A DNA stretch of 64,000 nt from Actinomycetes bacterium. GTDB taxonomy: Bacteria > Actinomycetota > Actinomycetes > Mycobacteriales > Mycobacteriaceae. How positions within the stretch are numbered: position 1 is the first letter of the stretch; each line of letters opens with the position of its first letter. The stretch is from positions 47,311 to 111,310 of the forward strand of contig JAEWRC010000158.1 in NCBI GenBank assembly GCA_023460175.1. Reading direction: 5' to 3'. A program made the translations under genes and the position numbers. Under the pieces are notes generated by a model that was not told the origin of the DNA, did not search any database, and was given only the letters and a program-made list of their open reading frames with translations. Of the stretch, positions 15,470-24,981 are shown piece by piece.

Positions 15470-16912
15470 ATGACGAAAACGAAGCGGCGAGAAAGCGGCC
15501 TGCATCCGGCGATCTGGATGGCCATCGAAGTGGCGGTGATCATCGGGCTGATTGTGATCACCGTGGGGATGTTCAATCGAGACTTCCGGCCCTACGCCAA
15601 GGTGACGTTGACGACCGACCGGGCTGGCCTGGTCATGGAGACAAACGCCAAGGTGAAGATGCGCGGTGTCCAGATCGGTCGGGTGTCATCGATCCAGTTG
15701 GACAACCCGGTGCGGCTCGAACTTGAGCTCTATCCCGAGCAGCTGAAGTATATTCCGGCCAACGTCGAAGCCCAGATCGCGGCACCGACGGTCTTCGGCG
15801 CCAAGTTCGTCGAGTTGCTGCCCCCAGAGAATCCGAGTCCGACACGGCTTGTTGCCGGTACCGTCGTGAACTCGCGGAACGTCAGCATCGAGGTGAACAC
15901 GGTCTTCCAGAACCTGGTCGACGTGCTCAACCAGGTGGACACAGCGAAACTCAACGCGGTGTTGTCGGCCCTGGCGGAGGGGTTTCAGGGCAAGGGTGAG
16001 GGACTCGGGGGAATGGTCACCGATCTCAATGAGGTGCTGACAGAGATCAATCCACGCAGCGAGACGATGCGAGAAAACTTTCGCTCGCTGAAGGCAGTCG
16101 CCGACACATACGGGACCGCCGCGCCCGACATTTTGACGACGGTGGACGCGCTGAGCACCACCAGCGCGACCATCACGAAGTCTGCGGAAGCGTTGGACGC
16201 GTTTCTACTCAACCTAATTGGGCTATCGCGCAGCGGTATCGACGTAATCGGCCGCAGCAAGGACGACCTGGTGAACGGCGTCAACACGCTGGAGCCGACT
16301 GTGCGGCTATTGAAGAAGTACGACCCGCAACTTACCTGCACGTTGGTCGGCGCGAAGAAGGCCATGGACATGGGCTGGGGTGAGGTCGCAGGTGGCCACA
16401 ATGGGAAGTCGATCATCCTCGATGTTGCCCTGCTACCCGGTGACGACGCCTACCGCTATCCCCAACACCTTCCGATCAACGGCGCCAAGGGAGGCCCGGG
16501 AGGTGAGCCCAGTTGTGGTTCTCTGCCCGACGTTTCGAAGAACTGGCCGCAGCGGTACCTGGTGACAGACACCGGCTGGGGCACCGGACTGGACGTTCGG
16601 CCGAACCCGGGTATCGGTTTCCCGGGATGGGCGAACTACTTCCCGGTGACCCGCCCGGTCCCGGAGCCGCCCAGCATTCGCAATCGCGATGGTCCGGCAC
16701 CCGGCCCGATCCCGTACCCCGGCGCGCCACCGTACGGTGGGCCACAGTACGGACCCGATGGCACGCCGCTGTACCCGGGTCTGCCCCAGGGCGTCGAACC
16801 TGGCCGACCGCGTGATCCGGGTCCGCCGCCGCAGGGAGCAGAGCCGTTCCAGCCGGCCCATCCAGGAATCCAGCCGACACCCCTGCCGCCGATCCCGGCA
16901 CCGGTCCCCTGA
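15470..16912 (+). CDS. mceA: Mce family protein A
   Basis: A 480-aa cell-envelope protein. A single N-terminal membrane anchor (about residues 14-32) is followed by an MlaD/Mce domain (about 40-115, with AGLVMETNAKVKMRGVQIGRV), then a long helical region and a C-terminal tail rich in Pro and Gly. Mce proteins assemble into a heterohexamer that forms a lipid conduit across the periplasm. In this operon the six subunits follow in standard A-F order. The proline-rich tail is longer than the core needs and may reach the outer layers. Confidence 0.93.
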   Translation: MTKTKRRESGLHPAIWMAIEVAVIIGLIVITVGMFNRDFRPYAKVTLTTDRAGLVMETNAKVKMRGVQIGRVSSIQLDNPVRLELELYPEQLKYIPANVEAQIAAPTVFGAKFVELLPPENPSPTRLVAGTVVNSRNVSIEVNTVFQNLVDVLNQVDTAKLNAVLSALAEGFQGKGEGLGGMVTDLNEVLTEINPRSETMRENFRSLKAVADTYGTAAPDILTTVDALSTTSATITKSAEALDAFLLNLIGLSRSGIDVIGRSKDDLVNGVNTLEPTVRLLKKYDPQLTCTLVGAKKAMDMGWGEVAGGHNGKSIILDVALLPGDDAYRYPQHLPINGAKGGPGGEPSCGSLPDVSKNWPQRYLVTDTGWGTGLDVRPNPGIGFPGWANYFPVTRPVPEPPSIRNRDGPAPGPIPYPGAPPYGGPQYGPDGTPLYPGLPQGVEPGRPRDPGPPPQGAEPFQPAHPGIQPTPLPPIPAPVP

Positions 16913-16933
16913 CGACGGAACAGGCACACGAAT

Positions 16934-17962
16934 ATGCAAAAAGGTCTGCTTTCAAAGATATTGCGTCTCTCCGTTTACGTGACGGTCTGTACGGTGTTGA
17001 CGTTTGCGCTGATCGCGATCCTGGCTCAACTGCGATTTCAACCTCAGTCCAGTTATTCGGCGGTTTTCGCGAACGTATCGGGTCTGCGGCCCGGCAACTT
17101 CGTTCGGGTGGCCGGTGTCGAGGTTGGCAAGGTAGAGCGGATCACGGTCCAGCGGGACTCAACGGTTGTCGTCGAATTCGGGGTGCAGGACTCAATCGCC
17201 TTGACCGACAGCAGCCGCGTCGCCGTCCGGTTCAGCGACCTGATCGGAGGCCGATTCCTGGCTCTCGAACAGCGGCCGGGGGGAGGCGAAGAACTGGATC
17301 CCGGCACCACGATCCCGCTCAGCCGCACCGAGCCGGCCTTGGACCTGGAGGCCCTGGTGGGTGGCTTCCGTCCGCTGTTCCGCGCGCTCGAACCCGATCA
17401 GGTGAACGCTCTGACTCAGCAACTCATTTCCGCATTCCAGGGCCAGGGCGTGACCGTGAGCTCGATCCTCACCCAGACCGCAGCACTGACCAATACGCTC
17501 GCCGATCGTGATCATCTGATCGGCCAGGTCATCACGAACTTGAATACGGTCCTGACCTCAGTCGGTGATCAGACCGGCCAATTCGCCAAAGCGGTGGATT
17601 CGGTATCTGAACTCGCCGACGGCCTCGAAGCCCGTAAGAAGGACATCAGCAACGGGATCGCCTATGCGAATGCTGCGGCGGCGTCGATCGCCGATCTGCT
17701 GAACCAATCCCGTGCCCCGATCAAGACGCTGGTGCACGAGAGCGACCGGACCGCGGCAACGGTGCTGGCGGATCACGAGTATGTCGACGAACTGCTCAGA
17801 ACGCTGCCGGATGCCTACCAAAACCTCAACCGGCTGGCGCTATACGGCGACTTCTTCAGCTTCTACATGTGCGACGTGGTGCTGAAACTCAACGGCAAGG
17901 GCGGTCAACCGACCTACGTCAAGGTGGCCGGCCAAGACACCGGGAGGTGCACTCCGAAATGA
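16934..17962 (+). CDS. mceB: Mce family protein B
   Basis: A 342-aa Mce subunit with one N-terminal membrane helix (about residues 9-32) and an MlaD domain containing VSGLRPGNFVRVAGVEVGKVERI. A coiled helical region follows (QTAALTNTLADRDHLIGQVITNLNTVL), a hallmark of the Mce needle-like barrel. It is the shortest subunit, as is common for B. Its stop overlaps the MceC start. Confidence 0.93.
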   Translation: MQKGLLSKILRLSVYVTVCTVLTFALIAILAQLRFQPQSSYSAVFANVSGLRPGNFVRVAGVEVGKVERITVQRDSTVVVEFGVQDSIALTDSSRVAVRFSDLIGGRFLALEQRPGGGEELDPGTTIPLSRTEPALDLEALVGGFRPLFRALEPDQVNALTQQLISAFQGQGVTVSSILTQTAALTNTLADRDHLIGQVITNLNTVLTSVGDQTGQFAKAVDSVSELADGLEARKKDISNGIAYANAAAASIADLLNQSRAPIKTLVHESDRTAATVLADHEYVDELLRTLPDAYQNLNRLALYGDFFSFYMCDVVLKLNGKGGQPTYVKVAGQDTGRCTPK

Positions 17963-19251
17963 AAAGCATCACCGAACACAACCCCTACGCAGTCTGCGCC
18001 GTCGGCGTCGGCGTCATAGCGGCCGCGGTGGTGGTTGCCCTCAACTACGCGAAGTTGCCGTTCGTCAACGACGGCCGGGATTACGCCGCCTACTTCACCG
18101 AGGCGGGCGGCCTGACCCCCGGCAGCCCAGTTGCGGTGTCGGGCTACGACGTCGGAAAGGTATCCAGCGTCGAACTCGATGGCCCGGGTGTACTGGTGAA
18201 ATTCCGGGTCGCCGGTGTGCACCTGGGGGAGCGGACCGAGGCGTCGATTCGGCAGGAGGGCCTACTGGGTACCAGACACCTCGGGCTCACCTCATTCGGG
18301 GACGACGAACTGAACCAGCCGATCCCACTGGAGCGGACCACATCGCCATACGAGCTGCCGGTTGCCCTGGGCGATCTCACGAAAACCATCAGTGGCTTGG
18401 ACACGGATCAGTTGTCGGATTCGCTTGCCGTGCTGTCGGAAACATTCTCTGACACCGCTCCGGCTTTGAAGGACGCGGTCAACGGCGTAGCCAGGGTGTC
18501 CGAAACCTTAGAGAAGCGCGATGACCAGCTGCGGAACCTGCTTAGGCACGCGAACAAAGCGACGACGGTGCTGGCCGACCGAAGCGACAAAGTGGTCTCG
18601 CTCGTGCACGACACCAATGCGTTGCTGCTCGAACTGCAATCGCAGAGCCGCGCCCTGGACCACATATCGATCAACTTGACGGCGCTCGCTAGAGAACTGA
18701 AAGGTGTTGTTGCCGACAACAATCAAACGATGAAGCCGATGCTGGACAAGCTCAACGGCGTGCTCGCCATCGTCGATAATCGGAAGGACGACGTGCTCGG
18801 GGCGCTCAAGAAGCTCAACTCCTATGCACTCGGGTTGGGCGAAGCGGTCGCATCGGGCCCATTCTTCAAGGCGTATGTGGTAAACCTGCTGCCTGGTCAG
18901 TTCGTGCAGCCCTTCGTCGACGCAGCATTCTCCGACCTCGGGCTGGACCCGAATGTGCTCGCGCCGACGGAGCGGGCCGATCCGCAGACCGGCCAACCGG
19001 CGACGCCGCCGCTCCCGGTGCCATACCCGCGAACAGGGCAAGGCGGCTCGCCGCACCTGAACCTCCCGGATGCGATCACCGGCAAGCCGGGCGATCCGCG
19101 CTATCCGTACCGGGAGCCCTTGCCCGCGCCGCCGCCCGGCGGACCCCCGCCGGGACCGCCCGCGCTTCCCGCCAACAGTGCACCGCCGGCCGCCGATGGC
19201 CAGCCTGAGTCCGTCGATCGTCCGCAGTATGTGCCAGGGGGTGAGCAGTGA
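17959..19251 (+). CDS. mceC: Mce family protein C
   Basis: A 430-aa Mce subunit. The membrane helix lies around residues 13-31 and the MlaD domain includes EAGGLTPGSPVAVSGYDVGKVSSVEL. The C-terminal 90 or so residues are dominated by Pro, Gly and Ala. ATG 17959 shares four bases with the mceB stop; the open frame starting at 17869 is a frame extension inside mceB. MceD follows with a GTGA overlap, so translation is coupled along the operon. Confidence 0.93.
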   Translation: MKSITEHNPYAVCAVGVGVIAAAVVVALNYAKLPFVNDGRDYAAYFTEAGGLTPGSPVAVSGYDVGKVSSVELDGPGVLVKFRVAGVHLGERTEASIRQEGLLGTRHLGLTSFGDDELNQPIPLERTTSPYELPVALGDLTKTISGLDTDQLSDSLAVLSETFSDTAPALKDAVNGVARVSETLEKRDDQLRNLLRHANKATTVLADRSDKVVSLVHDTNALLLELQSQSRALDHISINLTALARELKGVVADNNQTMKPMLDKLNGVLAIVDNRKDDVLGALKKLNSYALGLGEAVASGPFFKAYVVNLLPGQFVQPFVDAAFSDLGLDPNVLAPTERADPQTGQPATPPLPVPYPRTGQGGSPHLNLPDAITGKPGDPRYPYREPLPAPPPGGPPPGPPALPANSAPPAADGQPESVDRPQYVPGGEQ

Positions 19252-20579
19252 AGTTCCTCAGATCCCGATACTCGATGATCGGAGCGGCCGTCGTTCTGAT
19301 CGCTGTGCTCGCCGCCGGATTCACCGTCGCGGTGCGGGCCGCCGGTGGTGCCGGCCGCACCCATGTCGTCGGATACTTCGACAACACCAACGGCATCTAC
19401 GTCGGTGACCACGTGGTGATCCGGGGTGTACCGGTCGGCAAGATCGACAAGATCGAGCCGGAGCCCGACCGAGTGAAGGTCTCGTTCTGGTACGACAGCA
19501 AGCATCCGGTGCCGGCCGACGTCAACGCGGCGATCCTGTCACCGACCCTGATCACCGCGCGGGCCATCCAGCTCACTCCCGCCTACGCCGGCGGTCCGAC
19601 GATGCAGAACCATGCGGTGATTCCGCAGGAGCGCACCGCGGTTCCGGTCGAGTGGGACGACCTGCGGGTGAATCTGGGGAAGTTGGCCGAAACCCTGCAG
19701 CCGACGGAACCCGGCGGGGTCAGTACGTTGGGTGGCTTCGTGAATACCGCGGCGGACAACCTACGCGGCCAAGGCCAGGACATCCGCGACAGCTTGACGA
19801 AGTTGTCGCGGGCGCTCTCCACTCTCGGTGATCACCGCGACGATCTGTTCTCCACGATCAAGAATCTGTCAATCCTGGTGTCTGCCTTGGAGGGGAGCGG
19901 TGACCTGCTGACGACACTGAACCAGAACCTTGCTTCGGTGACCGGTCTGGTGGCCAACAATCCCAACGAAATTGGCGACGCAGTGCAGGAGCTCAGTGAG
20001 GTCGCTGGTGATGTCACAAGTTTTGTGGCCGATAACCGCGAAGCGTTGGGCACCACCTCGGACAAGCTGGCGTCGATATCCACCGCGATCGTCGACAATC
20101 TGGACAACGTCAAGCAGGCGCTGCACGTTTTCCCGACCACAGCCCAGAACTTCGTGAACATCTACCAACCCGCACAGGGCACATTGAGCGGCATCCTGGC
20201 GGCCAACAACTTCGCCAACCCGATCCAGTTCTTGTGCGGGGCGATTCAAGCGGCTTCGAGGCGAGGCGCCGAGGAATCGTCGAAGCTGTGCGCGCAGTAC
20301 CTGGCGCCGATTGTGAAAAACCGCCAGTACAACTTCCCCCCACTCGGTCTGAACCCGTTCGTGGGGGCGACGGCACGCCCCAACGAGATCACGTATAGCG
20401 AGGACTGGATGCGTCCGGATTACATTCCACCGGTAGCGCCACCGCTCGCGCCGGCTCCCACCGACAACGAGTCGCTGGCGGCCGAGGCAGGCGCCTTGCC
20501 GCTCCCTCCCGCACCGGCGGAGCCGGACCCGGCAGACGGTCTGGCGGGATTGATGGTTCCTTCGGGGGCGGGGTCATGA
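19248..20579 (+). CDS. mceD: Mce family protein D
   Basis: A 443-aa Mce subunit with a membrane helix at about residues 8-28 and an MlaD domain containing TNGIYVGDHVVIRGVPVGKIDKIEPE. A long helical tail with heptad-like repeats is followed by a C-terminal Pro/Ala-rich end. GTG start at 19248 overlapping the mceC stop by 4 bp; mceE begins with a 4-bp overlap. Confidence 0.93.
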   Translation: MKFLRSRYSMIGAAVVLIAVLAAGFTVAVRAAGGAGRTHVVGYFDNTNGIYVGDHVVIRGVPVGKIDKIEPEPDRVKVSFWYDSKHPVPADVNAAILSPTLITARAIQLTPAYAGGPTMQNHAVIPQERTAVPVEWDDLRVNLGKLAETLQPTEPGGVSTLGGFVNTAADNLRGQGQDIRDSLTKLSRALSTLGDHRDDLFSTIKNLSILVSALEGSGDLLTTLNQNLASVTGLVANNPNEIGDAVQELSEVAGDVTSFVADNREALGTTSDKLASISTAIVDNLDNVKQALHVFPTTAQNFVNIYQPAQGTLSGILAANNFANPIQFLCGAIQAASRRGAEESSKLCAQYLAPIVKNRQYNFPPLGLNPFVGATARPNEITYSEDWMRPDYIPPVAPPLAPAPTDNESLAAEAGALPLPPAPAEPDPADGLAGLMVPSGAGS

Positions 20580-21712
20580 CAAAGTGGCGCCCTATCGGCC
20601 TGAAACTGCTGGCGGTCGTGGCCGTCGCCGGGTTGCCGGCATGTAGCGACTTCCAGGGACTGAACTCGGTGACGCTGCCCGGCACCAAGGGTGGGGGCCC
20701 CGGCTCGTACACGATCCAGGCGCAACTGCCAGATGTGCAGAACCTGGAACGGAACTCCCGCGTGCGGGTCAACGACGTGACGATCGGCAACGTGTCGAAT
20801 ATCGAGGTGCAGGACTGGCACGCGTTGGTCACCATGACGCTCGACGGCAACGTCGACCTGCCCGCCAATGCCACCGCCACCCTCGGCCAGACCAGCCTCC
20901 TGGGTTCGGTACACATCGAGTTGGCGCCGCCGAAAGATACCCCCGGCGAAGGAAAATTGAAGGACGGTTCCCTGATCTCGCTGGAGTCGGTTCGGTCCAA
21001 CCCGTCCACCGAACAGACGCTGGCTGCGCTTGCCATGGTGCTCAACGGTGGCGGAGTGGGCCAGATCCAAGACATCGTCTGGACCATGAGCACTGCGCTC
21101 GATGGGCGCGAGGAGGAGCTGAGAAGCCTGCTCGAGCAGTCCGACACCTTCGTGGGCTATCTCAATGACCAGAAGGACGACATCATCGCGGCGACGGACA
21201 GCCTTGACAAGTTGGTCGGCCAATTCGCCGATCAGAAACCCATCATCGACCGGGCACTGCAAACCGTGCCGGACGCGCTTGCGGTGCTGCGCGATGAGCG
21301 CGACAACATCACCGAGGCCGCCGACCAGGGCGGAAAGCTCAGCGCATTGTTGACCGATACCGTCGATAAGACCAAGGAGAACCTGGTCAAGGAGTTGGCG
21401 GATCTCGGCCCGGTGCTGAAGTCTCTGGCAGATGCCGGACCGGCACTGACCCGGTCGTTGGACCTACTCTCCACGTTGCCGTTTCCGAAGCCCACGCTCG
21501 ACAAGTGGATCCGGGGTGACTACGCGAATCTCACCGCCGTCGTCGACCTGACATTGAGCCGGATCGATGCGGCGCTGTTCACCGGCACCCGTTGGGAAGG
21601 CAATCTCACCGAACTGGAGATGCAGTGGGGCCGCACCATCGGTCAGATGCCCAGTCCATACACCGCCGTGAATCCGCTGGTCGTTCCCTACAATTTCGAT
21701 CAAGGGCGCTAA
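20576..21712 (+). CDS. mceE: Mce family lipoprotein E
   Basis: A 378-aa subunit carrying a lipoprotein signal peptide with lipobox LPAC (Cys about residue 23) instead of a plain membrane anchor. This is the defining feature of MceE proteins. The MlaD domain contains LERNSRVRVNDVTIGNVSNIEV, followed by helical repeats. It would be lipid-modified and tethered outside the plasma membrane. Confidence 0.93.
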   Translation: MTKWRPIGLKLLAVVAVAGLPACSDFQGLNSVTLPGTKGGGPGSYTIQAQLPDVQNLERNSRVRVNDVTIGNVSNIEVQDWHALVTMTLDGNVDLPANATATLGQTSLLGSVHIELAPPKDTPGEGKLKDGSLISLESVRSNPSTEQTLAALAMVLNGGGVGQIQDIVWTMSTALDGREEELRSLLEQSDTFVGYLNDQKDDIIAATDSLDKLVGQFADQKPIIDRALQTVPDALAVLRDERDNITEAADQGGKLSALLTDTVDKTKENLVKELADLGPVLKSLADAGPALTRSLDLLSTLPFPKPTLDKWIRGDYANLTAVVDLTLSRIDAALFTGTRWEGNLTELEMQWGRTIGQMPSPYTAVNPLVVPYNFDQGR

Positions 21713-21713
21713 C

Positions 21714-23171
21714 ATGCGGCTGAAACGAGCAGTCAGAATTCAGTTGATCGTGTTCGCAGTGATCTCCACCATCGGGGTTGCGTTCATGTTCTTCGGCTAC
21801 ATGCGGATACCGTCGGCGTTCTTCGGCGTTGGTCGATACACCGTCACGGTGGAGTTGCCCAATGCCGGCGGGCTGTACCCCGAGGGAAACGTCACCTACC
21901 GTGGCGTGTCGGTCGGGCGGGTCGTGGACGTCCGGTTGGAGGACAGCGGTGCCGCTGCGGTGCTGAGTCTCAAGTCTGGCATTGACATCCCGGCCGACCT
22001 CGACGCCGAAGTGCACAGCGTTTCGGCGGTCGGTGAACAGTACGTCGCACTGCTTCCCCGGAACCGGAACGCGACACCGCTGAAGGACGGCGACGTCATT
22101 CCGGCCAGTCGCACCAGCATCCCGCCGAACATCAACTCTCTGTTGGCCGAAGTCAACACCGGCCTGAAGGCGATCCCCAACGACAATCTGAAGACCGTGA
22201 TCGATGAATCCTATCTTGCGGTAGGAGGTTTGGGTCCGGACCTGTCTCGGCTGCTGAACAACTCGATCTTGTTGTCGCGAGGAGCCAGGGAGAATCTGGA
22301 CTCCTTCGTGAACTTGATAGACAAGTCAAAGCCGTTGCTGGACACCCAAGTCCACTCTTCCAACGCGATTCAAGCGTGGGCGTCCAATCTGGCCACCGTA
22401 ACGACTCAGCTGAAGGACAATGACTCCTCTGTGGAAGGCCTGCTGACCAAGGGGGCCAAGTCGACCGATGAGGTGCGGATGCTGGTCGACCGATTGCAGC
22501 CCACGCTGCCAGTCTTGTTGGCCAACCTGGTCAGCGTGGGAGACGTGGCACTCACCTACCGAGACAACCTCGAAACGTTGCTTGTCGCGGTGCCGCAGGC
22601 GGTCGGCAACGTGCAGGGGATCCTGACGGCCAACACCGGCACCAAACAGGATTACGTCGGCGCATACTTGAGCTTCAACCTCAACTTGAACTCGCCCCCG
22701 CCCTGCACCACCGGATTCCTGCCGGTCCAACAGCAACGGGCGCCCAGTTACGTAGACGCCCCGGATGTTCCGGAAGGCAGCCTCTACTGCCGGATACCGC
22801 AGGATTCCAACCTCACCACAGTCCGTGGCGCCCGTAACCTGCCCTGCGCAGACCGGCCGGGTAAGCGGGCACCGACGGTGAAGATGTGCGAGAGCGATGA
22901 GGAGTACATCCCACTCAACGACGGCTTCAATTGGAAGGGAGATCCCAACGCGACGTTGTCAGGCCAGGGGGTTCCGCAGTTCGCTCCAGGAGAGGCGCCG
23001 TCCGAACCCGCCGGCGTCGGCATTCCGCCACTGGCGGTCGTCGAGTACGACCCGGGCACGGGCAGTTACCTCGGACCGGACGGGATGCGTCACACCCAAC
23101 GGGACCTGGCCCAACGCCCCGGAGAGGAGGAGTCATGGGAGGACATGTTGATACCGCCGACGGGGCGATGA
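21714..23171 (+). CDS. mceF: Mce family protein F
   Basis: A 485-aa final Mce subunit. The N-terminal membrane helix is at about residues 8-27 and the MlaD domain has AGGLYPEGNVTYRGVSVGRVVDVRL. After the helical region, a cysteine-containing segment (SPPPCTTGF, LYCRIP, NLPCADRPGKRAPTVKMC) is typical of the MceF C-terminus. It starts 1 bp after the mceE stop. The two Mce-associated genes follow. Confidence 0.93.
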   Translation: MRLKRAVRIQLIVFAVISTIGVAFMFFGYMRIPSAFFGVGRYTVTVELPNAGGLYPEGNVTYRGVSVGRVVDVRLEDSGAAAVLSLKSGIDIPADLDAEVHSVSAVGEQYVALLPRNRNATPLKDGDVIPASRTSIPPNINSLLAEVNTGLKAIPNDNLKTVIDESYLAVGGLGPDLSRLLNNSILLSRGARENLDSFVNLIDKSKPLLDTQVHSSNAIQAWASNLATVTTQLKDNDSSVEGLLTKGAKSTDEVRMLVDRLQPTLPVLLANLVSVGDVALTYRDNLETLLVAVPQAVGNVQGILTANTGTKQDYVGAYLSFNLNLNSPPPCTTGFLPVQQQRAPSYVDAPDVPEGSLYCRIPQDSNLTTVRGARNLPCADRPGKRAPTVKMCESDEEYIPLNDGFNWKGDPNATLSGQGVPQFAPGEAPSEPAGVGIPPLAVVEYDPGTGSYLGPDGMRHTQRDLAQRPGEEESWEDMLIPPTGR

Positions 23172-23743
23172 GCGACACCTCCGAAACCGAGGACTGTGAA
23201 CGCGAGCTTCCGAGCGGTGCTGACGGTGAGTCGGATCCAGCGGCGCCGGACACCCGTCCGACCTCGCACCGGCAAGTAGCGGCGGCCGTCGGCCTGGCCA
23301 TCGTGGTCGCTCTGGGCGCCCTGGTTGGATGGCAGGGTTTCCGGTTGCACCAGGCGTACAACGACAATGCCGAGCGGGAGATGTTCGTGCAGGCGGCCCG
23401 GCAGGGGGCCCTGAATCTGACCACGATGGACTGGGAACACGCCGACCGTGATGTTCAGCGCGTGCTGGATTCCGCGACGGGCGCTTTCCGGGAGGACTTC
23501 GCCCAACGCTCACAACCATTTGTCGACGTGGTCAAGAAGGCACGCTCGCGGTCGGAGGGCGCCATCACCGAAACAGCGTTGGAATCGCAGTCCCCGGACA
23601 CCGCTCAGGTACTGGTTTCTGCCCGTGTCGCCATCACCAACGCCGGTGCGGCGGAGCAGGAACCACGGCGATGGCGGATGCGGATATCCGTCCAGAAGGT
23701 TGGCGACGAGATGAAGATCTCCCAAGTCGCTTTCGTGCCATGA
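23135..23743 (+). CDS. Mce-associated membrane protein 1
   Basis: About 202 aa: an acidic, hydrophilic N-terminus, one membrane helix (AAAVGLAIVVALGALVGW), then an extracytoplasmic domain of the Mce-associated (Mas) type. Such proteins follow mceF in most mycobacterial mce operons and help stability or activity of the complex. ATG 23135 has AGGAGG just upstream; ATG 23168, which overlaps the mceF stop as ATGA, is an equally reasonable start. The stop overlaps the next start. Confidence 0.85.
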   Translation: MGGHVDTADGAMSDTSETEDCERELPSGADGESDPAAPDTRPTSHRQVAAAVGLAIVVALGALVGWQGFRLHQAYNDNAEREMFVQAARQGALNLTTMDWEHADRDVQRVLDSATGAFREDFAQRSQPFVDVVKKARSRSEGAITETALESQSPDTAQVLVSARVAITNAGAAEQEPRRWRMRISVQKVGDEMKISQVAFVP

Positions 23744-24393
23744 CAACGACCCAGATTGGTAGTGCGGTGGAAACGACCGAGGAATGCAAAGTCGATGCCG
23801 GCGCCGAGCCAACGCTGTGCGAAACTGAGGAGAAGGGCAGTTCGCCGGGCGATGTCGAGGACGCTGACGACGTTGTCGACATTGCAGAATCAGCGCCAGA
23901 CGAACGTCGGCCCAACTGGTCCCGAATGATCAGCTACGGTCTATTACCCGGCTTGGCGTTTCTGTTGGCGATCACGGCGGGCTGGCTGAAGTGGCAGGAC
24001 TCCGTAGTTCGGGACTCCGAGAACAGCAGGGCCGATATCGTGGCGGCCGCCACCGAGGCGACCACGGTCATGCTGTCCTATCAGGCTGACTCGGTCGAGC
24101 AGGATCTGCAGGCCGCCCAGGACCGGTTGACAGGGACATTCAAGGATTCCTATACCCAGTTGGCCAACGACGTCGTGATTCCGGGGGCCAGGGCGCAACG
24201 CATATCCGCCGTGGCGCAGGTCCCGGCCGCGGGCGCGGTGTCGCTGACGCCGAAGCACGCCGTGGCTCTGGTGTTCGTCAACCAGACCGTGGTCATCGGA
24301 GATGAGGCACCCACCGATTCATCGTCGGTGGTCCGGGTGTCTATGGACCGCGCGGGTGACCGCTGGCTAGTGTCCGGATTTGAACCCACTTAG
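23740..24393 (+). CDS. Mce-associated membrane protein 2
   Basis: A 217-aa protein with an acidic cytoplasmic N-terminus of about 65 residues, one membrane helix (LLPGLAFLLAITAGW) and an outer NTF2-like domain. It has the same layout as the preceding gene, so the pair are probably duplicates that act together. ATG 23740 shares four bases with the upstream stop. Confidence 0.87.
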   Translation: MTTTQIGSAVETTEECKVDAGAEPTLCETEEKGSSPGDVEDADDVVDIAESAPDERRPNWSRMISYGLLPGLAFLLAITAGWLKWQDSVVRDSENSRADIVAAATEATTVMLSYQADSVEQDLQAAQDRLTGTFKDSYTQLANDVVIPGARAQRISAVAQVPAAGAVSLTPKHAVALVFVNQTVVIGDEAPTDSSSVVRVSMDRAGDRWLVSGFEPT

Positions 24394-24417
24394 GCGATCG
24401 ACCCGCAGGAAGTGACC

Positions 24418-24855
24418 ATGAACGTCGGATATTTGGGTGCGGCATCCGTACTTGTTGCCGTTGTGGCCGGGTGCGCGTCGGGACCGGAAACGGGGAACTG
24501 GCAGGCCGGCGGGATGGCGCCGGGTACGGCGCAGCTGTCAATCGACGGTGCCACCACCGGCCAGGTGGAGGCGGTGAAATGCATACAGTCCAAGCACACG
24601 ACGGCAATCACGATCGGAGCCGAAGACCCGGTCGCCGCCGCGACGATCTCAAACCTGGATGACCTGACGGTCGACTGGGTCCGACTCCGGGACGAAAATG
24701 GCTTCACCGGCAGCTACAACGCCGGCCTTGGCGGGCAGGCGCAGGTTGCGCTCACCGGATCGGCGTATCAGATCTCCGGTGTCGCAAGTGGTTTCAACGT
24801 CGTCAATCCGAGTCGGCCGACTACCGCAGAATTCGTGATTGAGGTGGCCTGTTAA
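24418..24855 (+). CDS. LpqH-like (19-kDa antigen family) lipoprotein
   Basis: A 145-aa lipoprotein with signal peptide and lipobox VAGC, followed by a domain resembling the mycobacterial 19-kDa lipoprotein antigen family (KCIQSKHTTAITIG, an internal beta-rich region, a C-terminal FVIEVAC). ATG 24418 is 7 nt after an AGGA; a GTG at 24412 is too close. It sits 24 bp after the second Mce-associated gene, so it probably belongs to the operon and may bind the lipid substrate at the cell surface. No close functional precedent is claimed. Confidence 0.8.
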   Translation: MNVGYLGAASVLVAVVAGCASGPETGNWQAGGMAPGTAQLSIDGATTGQVEAVKCIQSKHTTAITIGAEDPVAAATISNLDDLTVDWVRLRDENGFTGSYNAGLGGQAQVALTGSAYQISGVASGFNVVNPSRPTTAEFVIEVAC

Positions 24856-24981
24856 CTGACTGAGGAAGGTCCACGCAGCAATCACCGACATGACGTATCC
24901 CTCGGACAACACCAGACCGCTATCGAGTGCGAAGTCGCTAGTCCTCACCATCCGATTAGCCTTCCGGGCAGGTGTTTTCGC

